Below the pieces are notes generated by a model. That model had not been told where the DNA came from. It made no database searches and saw nothing but the letters and a program-made list of their open reading frames with translations. Made by a program: the position numbers and the translations under genes. A DNA stretch of 64,000 nucleotides, from NCBI GenBank assembly GCA_038049695.1, contig CP142451.1, positions 69,146,001 through 69,210,000 of the forward strand, read 5' to 3'. Below, piece after piece: positions 1 through 11,657 of this stretch (its first letter is position 1; every line of letters begins with the position of its first letter). Origin of the DNA: Cinnamomum chago. Taxonomy: Eukaryota > Streptophyta > Magnoliopsida > Laurales > Lauraceae.

Positions 1-2386
1 ATATTTTTTTGTGGACCTTGGCTACCCTCCTTGGACTCACTTGACCATATGTGAGAGCGTCTTGAGCCGATGCTCTTCACGGTTGGTTCAGAATGCATCG
101 AAGTTCAATCTATTCAATCTTGAACGGGATGGAACGACACGATATCTTCTTCATACCTAAATGCAAAGTCTATTTCCTTGGGTATCGCGAATTCTATTCC
201 TTTCGGTGACTGAGTAGGTTGCTCGATGGTTCCGAGTTGACATCATACTTAGGATGGACCGTTTATAGTCTTGATTTTTCTATCATAGCATCTAGTACTA
301 CCCATAAGCTCATTTTAAGTTTTGAAAATCGTAAAAGTGCATAAGGAGCCCGGAATGTCCTCAGACTCAAGGAGTACCAAATGATGACTATAATTGACAT
401 ACGGGACCCCTATTCACTTAAATAGATCTTGAAATCAATATTTTACACGAAATTGTTATAGTTCATTGTTTCACCTCATTTCCCGAGATTTGCATCACAT
501 GACTTGTTTTCCCGAAAGCATTGAAGTTACACTAGTAACAGTTATTTGTCCCGAGATGTATTGCCCGATATGAAGTGACAGTGTGCCCTTGAGCACCCCC
601 GTTTTACCCGTTTATTTATTGTACTTGATTTACTTGCATATGTCCCGATTTGTTATTTGACCTATGAGTCAGCATCACTAAGCTTGGATACCTTGTCGGT
701 TTGATCCACCGACTTGGAAATCCCTCTCCCGTCCCGCCAGCTGCAGTTTGGATCCCGATACCTGGTTATTGTCGTGGTCCCGTCCCGATACCCGGTTCGC
801 TACCGTGGTCCCATTCCCGTATATTTATATTGTATATATGATTTGCGTTGAGTCTCCTCACCTTGTGTGACTGAGACCAACGTCCCGTTATACTCTTGTC
901 ACTTCGGTGATAGAGGACTTAGCTTCTTATGATTGCTATCTTGCAAGTTCCCGATTCCTTGGATACCCGACACGTTTTATATTGCTTACTTGCTTTCCGG
1001 TAAATGATTCGTTTCCTTTATGAAAGTTGTTATTTAAACAAGTGTTCATATTCTCCAATGTAAATTTAGTTATTATTATATTGTTTCTGTTCTTTGTACA
1101 CGCACATGTTTTAAATGAATGCCGGTTGGGTGGATGCCCATGCTTTTACATATGTTTCAAACAATCCATGATTTTGCTAGATTTACATGATTACACATGT
1201 TTTAAAGGAATACCCGAATTGTTAAATATCCGTGCTTGGTTTTAAATGACATTTGGTTTGTCAGATCCCTAGGTTTACCCACGTTTTAAATGAATACCCG
1301 AATTGTGAAATATCCATGCTTTGAAATATGTTTAAGTGAACGTTCGTTTTGCCAGATTCCTATGTTTATACCTGTTCTAACTGAATACCCGAATTGTTGG
1401 ATATCCGTGCTTTTAAATATGTTTTAAATGATATTTGTTTTGTTAGATCCCTAAGTTTACACATGGTTTAAATGAATGCCCGATTTGTTAAATATCCGTA
1501 CTTTCACATATGTTTCAAATGGACTTTGGTTTTGCCAGACTGCTATGAATACTCGGTTTGTTAAATACTTATGTTTTTACCTAAGTCTCAAATGAACGTT
1601 TGTTTTGCCCGGCCACTATATTTATAAATGTTTTAGACGAACACCCGATTGATAAATATCTATGCTTTTACGGATGATGTAAATGAATATATGTTTTATT
1701 AGATCTTCATGTTTTACCCATGCTTGAAACGAATACATGTTTTGTCAGAGATCCACGATTTTACAACTGTTTAATTATATGCAGCATTTGATCGAGTATC
1801 ATGATTTATCTTATGTTTTATTCTTCAGTATATTTGTTATCTTTTCATCCACCTGCCAGACCGTCGTGTCTGACCCACTACTTTTGGTACTCAGGTTCAG
1901 ATTTCTTCGCCCCGAGTTGAGAGCTTTGTTGGCTGTGGAGCCATGTTTTGGCAGGTTGTTTTGTCGGCTATGTCATGTAGACATTGAGCTTGACATAGGA
2001 GCTACGTCATATTTGGGGTAGTGATTATAGCTTATTGTTGTATGGCTTTTATTAGCCTTTTCTTGGGATTCTTAATTAATGTACATTGATAATTGTAACT
2101 TGAACATATTTGGGAATGTAATATCCTGTTACTATCAGCTCTGTAATTTATTGTGATGGTTACTCCAGTCTGATATGATTCTTGATATATTAGCTATATG
2201 CTAAAGGTTGAGTGCGACGCGGAATCCGATGGCCAAGGACTCCGGGTCGCAACGCCACGAAAGCTTCCGCAAAATATTCAGAATGTGTTGGAATGTGTTG
2301 TCTTCACACACGCGGATCTTGGGAGAAAAATATATTTATGCTAAATCCCATTCCTGCCCCCGAGGTTCCGGTTCGGGGGCGTGACA
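1..2386 (+). mobile_element. Long LTR, 3' part only (LTR A)
   Basis: The window opens inside a long LTR whose 3' end, GGGGGCGTGACA, falls at 2375-2386. Most of it is repeated in inverted orientation at 56750 to about 58.8 kb, where a complete 4.0-kb copy with a target duplication fixes the true ends. At 2387 the sequence changes abruptly to copia coding sequence on the minus strand, so this LTR inserted into that element; GTCCA (2387-2391) should be one target-duplication copy. The start and any internal region lie left of the window. The length and the GGCGTGACA end resemble Tekay/Del-type gypsy LTRs, but with no coding region this family call is inference. Confidence 0.8.
1040..1770 (+). 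repeat. Degenerate 80-95 bp tandem repeats inside LTR A
   Basis: A motif close to TTTAAATGAATACCCGAATTG, followed by TTAAATATCCGTGCTT and TTTTGCCAGATCCCTATG, recurs about every 80-95 bp with many substitutions (for example near 1108, 1199, 1283, 1377, 1466, 1547 and 1630). The inverted copy of the LTR has the same array at about 57380-57960. The small reading frames here are by-products of the repeat. Confidence 0.7.
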
Positions 2387-3432
2387 GTCCAGACCTGATT
2401 GGAGTACATAGACTCCATCTCAGCTTTCATAGCATCTTCCCAACGCCCCGAATCTATGTCATTAATTGCTTCATCATAGTTACAGGGATCTTGTTCCGGT
2501 TCTTCCGGGCCTGCCTCGTAAGACTCTCCCAAGAACGAGAACCTATCAGGGGGTCTGACAATCCTCCCACAAGGACGAGGCACTGGTGTAACTACTGGGT
2601 CCAGTAAGGGCGCTTCTTCCTCAAGTTCGGTCATACTTGGACTTGGAATTGTTTGCTCTTGAATTTCTTCCAAGATCACCTTTTCTAAAGATTTCTGGTC
2701 CATCATATAATCTTCCTCCAGAAAAACCGCATTAGTGCGGACCAACACTTTCTGCTCTCTGGGATTATAGAATAACCAACCTTTAGTTCCTTTAGGATAT
2801 CCTACAAACGTGCATACTTCCAACTTCGCTTCCAACTTATCCGTCTTAACCTTTAGCACATGTGCCAGACAACCCCAGATGTGTAAATGTTGTAGACTGG
2901 GCTTTCGCTCGGACCACAACTCCCGGGGAGTTTTAGGTACAGACTTAGATGGTACGAGGTTTAGTATGTACACTGCAGTATCCAAGGTGTATCCCCAAAA
3001 GGATATAGGTAATCCTGAGAAACTTAGCATAGACTTAATCATATCTAAAAGAGTCCGGTTCCTTCTTTCCGCTACTCCATTCTGTTGAGGCATACCAGGA
3101 GCAGACAACTGGGATAGAATCTCATTTTCTGATAAGTATCCCATAAAATCAGCAGAGAGATATTCCCCTCCTCGATCTGATCAAAGAGTCTTGATACTCT
3201 TACCTAATTGCTTTTCCGCTTCCGCTCGAAACTCTTTGAACTTTTCAAAGGCCTCGGACTTGTGGTGCATAAGGTATATGTATCCATATCTTGAGTAATC
3301 ATCTGTGAAAGTGGTGAAATACTCATATCCTCCTCTGGCCCTGACATTAATGGGTCCACACACATCAGTATGCACTAATTCCAATAAACCTTTGACCCTA
3401 TTGCCCTTAGATGAAAAGGGTCTTTTGGTCAT
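2387..3432 (-). pseudogene. Copia C1 integrase and post-integrase region
   Basis: The translation shows the core of a Ty1/copia integrase, which joins the cDNA copy to host DNA. The catalytic acids are visible as HTDVCGP, FTDDYSRYGY and [13 protein letters not shown] (D, D, E). A region with [11 protein letters not shown] and FLEEDYM, typical of the copia linker before reverse transcriptase, follows. An in-frame TGA near 3181 interrupts the frame just before SDRGGEY; at that place copia proteins usually have R, so a CGA to TGA transition is likely. The frame is shifted by one base relative to the upstream gag segment. Coding stops at 2387, after NQVWT, where LTR A has inserted. It is non-functional. 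Confidence 0.85.
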
Positions 3433-4283
3433 TTGCCTTCCAGACAGGACTGGCAGACAGGCATTGGTTCTACAACCAATGAAGGCAAGATACCATCTTT
3501 CACTAGCCTGTCAATCCTGTTTAGGTTTATATGACCTAGCCTCAAGTGCCAAAGTTTTGTTGGATTAGATGAAGGTGACTTCCTCTTTAATGATAGTCTA
3601 TTAATTATTTTAGTATCATGTATCTCATACATTGTAGGAGTTAACAAATAAAGCACATTGGTTACCTTGCCAGAACATATAAAAGTATCATTCTTCTTTA
3701 TAACAACTTCAGTACCAAAAGTAATGGAATAACTTTTATTGACCAAACTAGAAACTGAAATTAAATTCCGCCGTAAAGACGGTACATATAACGTGTCTGA
3801 CAAAACCAACTTATTATTTGAAAAACATAATGAGTCCATCATTTTCAACATGTGTTTCTGTACTGATGTACCTTCAGCCATCTTGGTGCTAATGAGCACC
3901 CTCATAGCTGCCTGCCTAGCAGGCCTACCCTGTTCCGCAAACATCTCCTTTAAGTTCGATATAATATCGTATGCAGTCTTATAGGATTGATGTTGGTGTT
4001 GCAAAACACTAGACATGGATGCCAGAATGTAGCATCTGGCCATCTCATCGTCTTTGGCCCATTTGGTGTAAAGTTCATTTTCTTCTTCCGGTGCATCCGG
4101 GCCAGGCTCATCAAGGGGGGTTTTGGTAAGGACATATTTATAACCTGAGGCGGTCAAGACAATATCCAGGTTCCGTTTCCAATCTACATAGTTGGATCCC
4201 ACCAACTTATTCTGGTTGATGATGGTCGCAAGCGGATTGAAAGTATTTGAATTCATGCTTGAAAAACTGTAGCACATAACCAT
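3429..4283 (-). pseudogene. Copia C1 gag remnant fused to pre-integrase domain
   Basis: Residues 1-150 or so match the copia gag N-terminus (KLVGSNYVDWKRNLDIVL; later EMFAEQGRPARQAAMRVL). Directly after HMLKMMDSLC the protein jumps to NNKLVLSDTLYVPSLRRNLI, which belongs to the end of the protease region. The gag C-terminus, the zinc knuckle and the protease active site (a DTGA-type motif) are therefore missing, so there is an internal deletion near 3840. The C-terminal part carries the GAG-pre-integrase finger (LWHLRLGHIN ... CQSCLEGK). A one-base frameshift separates it from the integrase near 3430. The loss of protease would make the element non-autonomous even without the later insertions. 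Confidence 0.8.
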
Positions 4284-5992
4284 ACATTCAATTAATGAAT
4301 TTAAATAACATTAGGGTTTAGTATTCTACCAAATTTGTGTGGGAATCCTCATAACCACTAAATTTAGAATACATCGGAATCTCAATCCCCGGGGTATGCC
4401 TCCTTAGGGAGTGCGAATACCACCTAGATTGGTGCGGATCAAAGTTGGTCAAAATTAGGATTAAGACTAACTATCCATGATCCCCTTCATTCATTATTAT
4501 CTAGGTATCTCATACCAAATAATGAATGACTCCCGAATAGCTTTGATTTCTAAAATATATGAGGCAAATCCTTGGGGATACTATATCATTATTTTAGTTA
4601 AGTGTGACCCATCAACTAGCATTGTATGACAAACGTTGCGGGCAGCTCCTCCTTAGGGAGTGGGCCCCCGCCCTGTCTCACCAACACTATCCATAGGAGA
4701 TCCATATCTAGTAACCGGAGAAATAAAAGCCCTCCGTGGGGAACGGTCATTCTCAAGATGGTGCGAGGCTAATACTTTCTTTACAATGGACCTATGGTGG
4801 AAAACCATGAGGATTTCTCAATTTAAATGCCCCGCTCCCACTTAATATTTTATAATTGAGGATTTCCTTGTAAGGTATTAGGGCCCACATGTATATTTAT
4901 GAACATCAAATCATCTCATGATATGATCAAAGATTGGTTCTAAGTCAAGTTATTTTAAGGAAAGTTCAGTTTCTTAAATTAGTGTTACCAATGTGTCCAT
5001 CTCATGGGTCATCAACACTAATTAGAACTCTTTCAAAAAATTAATTTGATTTGACCAATTTTAGTAACTTGCTATGTTTGGATCAGATTTGGAAATATTC
5101 TAAATTAAGCATTCATCCATAAATAGAAAGTGCTAAAATTAGAAACTAGTCCTCTCCTCCACGTGGCCCAAGCGGAATAGACTTCTTGGACTTCTAGACT
5201 TTCCAAAACTTTGGGATTCCTCAAACTCTTTGGGCATCACCAGAAGGCTTTTGGTAATCTTCAAACTCTTTGATTAGGAGTCCAACTTTACTTTCCTTCC
5301 TCGTCTCGGACATCGCCAAAATTTACAAATTTAGAAAAATTACATAAATTCCTATGCCTCAATTATGAGACTTACATGGAAATAAAATGGCTATAGGGAA
5401 ATTCACCATGCCTTGCCCTTTCACAGGAAACCAAGGAAACCATGATGCCCTTTACACTTAGCCACAAATAAACCAATAACCATAAAAAGAAAGTAAAAGA
5501 CTTGTGGGCCATATGGAGAGGACATTATCACCTGCAAGTTAGTATCTCATACAACAAAGCATCTCACAAAACCAAGTTACCAAACCACAATGGAAAAACA
5601 AGATGCCAAAGGTTGCCACCCTTTTAATACATGCACTTCGCAGAGGGGATCTTGTGTTCCCAGTCAACCGCCCAGATGGCTCGGTCCACCGACTCTACAG
5701 GCACCCGGTCGACCGAGCGCGGGGCCAGGCCGACCCGCCTGACGAAGGCAGAAAATTGGATTTTTTCAATTCGAGTCCAAACACCTCCAAAACACTTTTA
5801 AATGCTCTCAATGGCATCTTACCATCCTTCCATCATAATTAAACCCTTTTGTGACTATCCAAACATGGATTTACTACATAAAGTAAACAAACCTAATCAT
5901 AACTGATCCTTACATATCCCTAGGTCTATCCTCTTCGCATCTCATGCAAACATTAGATCTAGATCGCTGATCTAACATGATTAGAGATGAGG
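4284..5992 (-). other. Copia C1 long untranslated leader, no gene
   Basis: This 1.7-kb stretch lies between the primer site and the gag start. It has no convincing coding frame. It contains short recurring phrases such as CCTCCTTAGGGAGTG (4399-4413 and 4649-4663) and GGTCGACCG near 5707. Long leaders occur in some plant copia lineages, but an old undetected insertion cannot be excluded. Confidence 0.5.
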
Positions 5993-6010
5993 TATGGCTC
6001 TGATACTAAT
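5993..6010 (-). promoter_or_regulatory. Copia C1 primer-binding site
   Basis: Read on the minus strand, ATTAGTATCAGAGCCATA follows directly after the LTR end CCAACA. The core TATCAGAGCCA is the usual complement of the initiator methionine tRNA 3' end used by plant copia elements. It fixes the orientation of C1 and the inner end of its 5' LTR. Confidence 0.8.
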
Positions 6011-6021
6011 TGTTGGAAGTA

Positions 6022-6866
6022 GGTGGGTGCAAAAATATACTCACAAGTTTGAAGGGGTGCCTCAAGGGACTTATCCAAAAGACCAGAGGTGGAACTGCTT
6101 GATCTGGAAACCTGAAAGGGGAGAAAAAGAAGAAGAAGAAGACGTCAAAGGACCCTGGCTGTGGGCAGCGCAGGGCTCTCCGATGCCTGAGTGAGTGCAG
6201 GTTGGAGAAGAGTAGAGGAACGTTTAGGGAGTATTTTGCATGTAAGTGTGCATACCTTTTTTTTGGGTGGTTCCTTACCTTATATGAGAAAGTTCCTTAC
6301 TGCCTGTGTGAATGGGCCCAGTGATCTGACTGTTGGGGTCCTATCAGCCCATAGAGTCATTAATGAGGATCCATCATAGCCCACATTGTATTTAATGAAG
6401 GTCCGATCAATCCATACAACATTGAATGCTAGTCACATTGGGCCTGATCTCCCTCTGATTTGTTGGCGGCTGAGATCCTATCGGATCCTGTCTCGGGTCC
6501 TGCCCAAGTAAGGCTGCAACCGCTGGATATGGCTGTGCCAGGGATTTGGTGAGGATGGATGGCTGGGATGATGTGACTATCCTGTCAGCACGTGCTTACA
6601 TCCCGCCATGTGTCCTGCATGGGACGTGGTTGTCAAGCAGGCCCTGCCTTGGTGGGGCGGCTTGTGGCGCTACTATTGGCGCACAACCGAGACCGAAACG
6701 GACGTGTCATTGGTAAAGCCGAAGTGAGATCGGACGACTATTACCGAGACCAGAATAAAGAGGCGCTAAAGCCGAAGTGGGTCGGTCCTGGCCGTGGCCG
6801 AGACCCTGGCAGATGCTCTTGCCGAAACCAGGCTAGATCTTTTTATTGTTCGGGGACGTCCCCACA
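6022..6866 (-). repeat. T1 3' LTR
   Basis: It matches 18935-19780 over its whole length except for about eight substitutions, a one-base A-run difference and a degraded inner end. A TATA-like CATATAAGG on the minus strand near 6279-6287 fits the element's promoter. The outer end reads TGTGGGGACG on the minus strand. The purine-rich AGCTAGAGGGCTATTG just inside it (minus strand, 6867-6882) is the likely polypurine tract. Confidence 0.9.
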
Positions 6867-7426
6867 CAATAGCCCTCTAGCTTCTGACTCCTCGGGATCC
6901 CGGATCTCCTGGGGTCAGGAGCTATAATTACGAAAAACCGCTGCAGGCATCCACTTTGACGTCGGCCATCTGACGCGTGGCGCCCATTCATCTTCCCTTG
7001 CACGCCAGGGGCGGTTTAGCCGTAATAAATCGCAATAAATGCCATGCTCTAATCATTACGGGAGGCGAGCCATCGATGACACGCGTCGACAATCAATTGG
7101 CCACGTTGTCGAGCGAGGCACGCTCGGTCTCCGAAGAGACGTTTTTGAATTTCCGGAAACGGCGCTGACAAGGAGGCATCCTTGCCCTACAGGTAGGCGC
7201 GCCTTCGTCTTCCTTCCCTTTCTTATTTCTCTCTTTCCAACGGGCGATATTGAGAACCCTAAGAACCAGAGCCAAACACTCTCTGCAGAGCTTTTGCTTC
7301 CTCTCGGTGCTCTCTTGCCCACTTCCGTCTTAGGATCCTGTGCTAGTAAGTGTCCTGCGTCTTTCATCTTCCTGTGCTTTCACTAGTCCTTTTCCCTTTT
7401 TCTCCTTTCTGTCTTTCCTGTCAGCC
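6867..7426 (+). other. T1 segment upstream of the opposite-strand gene
   Basis: There is no coding frame here that I accept. It should hold the promoter and 5' leader of the gene that starts at 7427. Near 7350 a GTAAGT is followed by a pyrimidine-rich stretch and TGTCAG two bases before the ATG, which looks like a 5'-leader intron of about 75 bp. T2 has a similar GTGAGT to TTTCAG pair (about 35404-35461). Confidence 0.45.
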
Positions 7427-9324
7427 ATGGGGATTTACAGTCACTGGGTTGACTCCCCCCAATCTTTAGAGACCTTTAGGACCGTCTTTGACATTCCAGG
7501 CGACGTCCTCGTCCGGAAGGGTGATGCCGCGGACCACGTCCGCCGTTGCTGCGTCGAGGGCTGGATGCCCTTCCCACTCATAGCGGTGGTTGAGGGAGGG
7601 GTCAGGTTCCCGTTGCACCCACTGCTTCGGGCCTGTCTCTGTTCCTAGAACCTCACTCCTTGCCAATTGATGCCAAATGCTTTCAAAGTCATCATGGGCA
7701 CGACGGCATTGAACAAGCATCTCCAAATGGGTCTAGATGTCCGCGACATAGAGGACATGTACGACCTTTGTAAAACTAAGGAGGACACCTATTACCTCCG
7801 CGTCAAACCGAAATGAAGGGCCTTCGTCACGGCACTGGAAGATTCCAGCAAGTATGCAGGGGACGAGCTCATCTCCGTTTCGGGGAATTGGGAGTTTGGC
7901 CCAGAGGAGGGAGTTAGAGCGTACAGCATCCCCCGCCGCCCCTGGGTTGCCCCAAGTACGAAATCCTTCGTTCTTCAATACTAACTTATTCTTGATGCTT
8001 TTCTCCACATCCCCGAACTGACGCTTCTCCGATTTGCAGGTGCTCGGCAAAGAAAAGCCAGGCTTAGAGGTTGGGTGAGGAACGATTCTTGGCACAACCG
8101 GGTTGCCAAGTGCACCGATTTCTCCAATCGGGCTGCGTGGACACTGCTGAAATACGAACCCAAGTACAGGGGCTATATCAAGAGATCGGAAGTCGGTCCG
8201 GAGGGAGCCGAGGTCACATCCGAGCCGCAAAGGGGGAGCCCGGAGAGAAGGGAGGCCGAGACCCAACCTGAGACGGTCGCCGAGGCGAGCAGGCGAGCAT
8301 CCGGTGCCGAAGCCTCAACTTCCGAAGCCGAATCGAGCGAGAGTCCGCTCATCAGGCAACCCCGCCTCCCGGTCGTGACTGAGGAACCAGGGGAGGAAGA
8401 GATGGCCCCCCGTCGCCAGCCCCTGGTGAAGGACTTGACTCTGCTGGCATTTGGCGGCTCTGGCAGCGCCAGGAGGATCCCGCAGCGAACCTCTTCTCCG
8501 GCAGCCGACCGGGCCCTCACACCACCACCTCCTCGTCCGGAAGGTAATCAACAAACTGAGGGGGCCGCGGCGGAGGAGGAGGTCGGGCCGAGGAAAAGGG
8601 CCCGGACCGAGCCCGTGGTCGAGAACACCTCGGGACCCGTCATGGTTCCTCCGCCCGGGCCAGCTCCCTGGAGACCTTCATTACTCGTTGGTCCTGGGAA
8701 GCCCGTGTCGGTGGAGGACCAGGTTCCGGGGAACGCCCCGGTGATGGCGGCTCTGGCCGCGGCTTGCTCTCTCCCCCGGGACATGGTCCGGCACCGGGAG
8801 CATGACAACGTTGCGCTGGCTGGGGCGTCGATGCAGGCCAGGCTGCTGGTAAGTTCAGCCTACTTTGGCCCTCTACGTACTGCTTTCTTTGCTACAGTTT
8901 TCATAATCATGCCTCGTTCATTTTGCAGCTGGTGCAGAGGTCTCTCGTCCAGCTAGAAAGGGCGAGACAGAGCAGCGCCGAAAGGGCCGCTGAAAGGGCC
9001 GAAGCGGAGGCGCAGAAGAAAACGCAGGAGGCCGCAATGGAGGAGATGGGGAAGAAGGCATCCGATTACGAGACGTCTGTCCAGAACCTCACGGCTGAGG
9101 TGGAGGCTGCGAAGGCCAAAATAGAGATATACAAGAAGAAGATTGCCGAGCAGACCAAGGAGGCCAGCGTTGTTGACACCAAAAATGTCACTTTGCCTCT
9201 TCACACCAAAAGCTACATGGAGCCGCATCCTACCAAAAATAGGCAGGCGCCACTTCAAGCATCAGATCTTGTCAGAATCAAACAAAAACTGCAAGGTCAT
9301 TCAAAACAGCCAAAAGAGAGGTAC

Positions 9325-10140
9325 ACATGAAGTTTCGGGCCATTCCGACATCATTTGGCCTAGCTTCACTTCTCCAACAGCTAAGCAGCAGCTCCCGGCG
9401 GCGACAGTGTCGAAGACCCCAAATCTTCGATCAGAGCCTACGGATGGTCTCAAAATACCTCCGAAAGTCTACACGTCAAGTTTCAAGTCAAACCGACACC
9501 GTTTGACCCTCCATCAACTCTCGAGCAGCAAAATCAAGCCCTTAGGTAGCAAGAACTACTGAGGTCGTCACTCATTAAACAGAGCACATGGGCGGCTTCT
9601 ACATACCTTCAAAGGGCTGCACAACAAATTTCAGGTCATTCCGATGACGTTTGACCTAGTTTCGATGCTCGGAAACAAAATCAAGCCTACCGGCGGCGGA
9701 GCACCCCGGGACCATGGCACCCAATTCGGAGCTTGTGGATCATCTCAAAATGACTCCAGTAGGCTCCCCGTCGAATTTCAGGTCAATCGGACATCGTTTG
9801 ACCGAAAGTCAAAGCTCGGCATTTCCCTCGCGGTGAAACAAAGGCAAGCATTTGCATAACCCCAAACAGCTTCAAAACTCAAACGAAAGCCTATGGTTGG
9901 TCCTATCTACTGATGAGGAAGCTATCCATCAAATTTCAGGTCAATCGGACTTCGTTTGACCAAAAGTCAAAGCTCGGCATTTCCCTCGCGGTGAAATCAA
10001 GTCAAGCATTTGTGGGCCCCCAAACGGCTTCAAAACTCAAGCAAAAGCCTATGGTTGGTCTTGTCTATTGCTCAAGAAGCTACACGTCGAATTTCAGGTC
10101 ATTCCGACATCGTTTGACCTAGTTTCGACGCTTGACAAAA
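9325..10140 (+). repeat. Tandem repeats of about 145-160 bp in the inserted LTR
   Basis: The phrase ATTTCAGGTCATTCCGACAT, followed by CGTTTGACC, recurs at about 9632, 9776, 9934 and 10093, with weaker copies near 9330 and 9480. The units at 9776 and 9934 also share AAAGTCAAAGCTCGGCATTT. Divergence rises to the left. The array lies upstream of the TATA box, in the presumed U3 part. Confidence 0.7.
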
Positions 10141-11577
10141 AATCGGCAGTTCTCCACAGCAAAGTCTTCGGCTTTTCAGAAAATGGGAAACTTTGTGATC
10201 CGATTTGCATGGCTTCTCATCAGGTTTTCTTGAGGGAAATCCAGCCAATAAATGAGAGGAAATTCCAAGAAAAATGCAGAAGAAAACAGAAGCGAAAACG
10301 GACGAAAAACGACCGAGAAATGGCGACAGAAAGGCGGCCAAAAAAATGGGCCAAGGCCCATGGTCGCCGGCGACCATGGAGGTCCGGGTCGCCGGATTTC
10401 GCCCAAAATGCCCGTTTTTCGGGTACTTTTCGAGAATTCCGGCCCCTGTGATTTTCTGAAAATCTGATTTTTCGTGCTCGGAATCAGCTGATCTTCGCCA
10501 ACATCTCAGATCTACCATCAAAAGCATGTGATCATCATCGCACGCCTCAAAATCTCCAAACGGCTAACCAAGAAAGCACACTTTCTGCCCGCCCGATCGC
10601 GAAATCGATTGGACAGATGTTGCTAGCCTGCTGACGTCAACCAATGTTTGAAATTGGATCACCATCCAACATCAAATAGCATGTGGGTCCATTGGTGATC
10701 ATCGCAAGAAGAATCCCAAAGGACGCGGCACGGCCCGCGACTCTTCAAGCGCCCGGGCAATCAATTAATGAAGTTAAATGACCCGTTTATGGCAAGTTAA
10801 TGCGGTCATTAACTCATTATTTCGAACGGCCCAATCAAAAGCAAGCAAATGGGAGTTACAAGTCCAAGTAATCATGACATTAAAATCATGAAACTCCCAT
10901 CATCATGGAGATTAAAGGTGATTAAATGCCCATCACTCTCCATCGGCCAATCAAATTCAAGGAAAAAGGAGTTACCAAATCTAGAAATTAAAAACTTGTA
11001 ACTCCTCCCATCATGAGCATTAATACCATAAATGCTCATAAACTCTCCTAAATGGCCACCAAATGCCTATAAATAGGAGGTCATTCCAAAGGAAGGAAAA
11101 GGGAAAAATTATCCAAAAACTCTCCGAAAAATCCAAGAAAAATCCAGAACCTCTGCAACAAACTCTCCTCTATTGAAGAAAACTCTGCTGCAACAAGCAC
11201 TAGAAGGTGATCAAAGCCCCTTGGGGGAGGGGGGGGGCACCCCCCCAAGGCCACCTCTCCTTCTATCCAACATGGCTAGATGCGGCTCTTCAGCCCGTCT
11301 ACTCGGTTTTTTACCGGATATAGGACCTTACCTTGGTCCTTATCCTCTAAAAATCTGAGGTTGGAGCCAAGCCAAGAAATCAAGCATCAAAGTTCTCATC
11401 TGAAGGACGATGGCGGAGTCCATACATGACTCGCGACCGTCGATCTGAATGGGTTCCCCCACAATCGCATGAAAAGTTAGATTCCATTTCTTTCTTTTCT
11501 ATTGTATTGTATTTTTTCTTAAAGAGACACAAAATTCACATTTCTTGTCTTTTCATTATTGATGAGATTTGTAAACC

Positions 11578-11657
11578 GCCTTTCACGGCAAAATCGCCTT
11601 TCACGGCACCAAAATTGCCTTTCACGGCAAACAAAGAAAATCGCCTCTCACGGCATT
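11578..11657 (+). repeat. Short tandem repeat CGCCTTTCACGGCA
   Basis: Four copies of CGCCTTTCACGGCA or close variants, separated by A-rich spacers of 4-15 bases, lie downstream of the TATA box of the inserted LTR. The copies are short and regular enough to be a small minisatellite. Confidence 0.65.

Noticed and set aside
1737-2021. 94-codon open frame in LTR A
   Set aside because: It lies inside the LTR, and I see no counterpart frame in the inverted copy; non-coding.
6011-6030. A clean 5-bp target duplication for T1
   Set aside because: The left LTR end is altered and the flanks (AAGTAGG and TAGTGGG) match only if gaps are allowed.
7056-7367. Minus-strand open frame of about 100 codons in the T1 spacer
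   Set aside because: No conserved counterpart in T2 and no known domain; it overlaps the leader of the opposite-strand gene.
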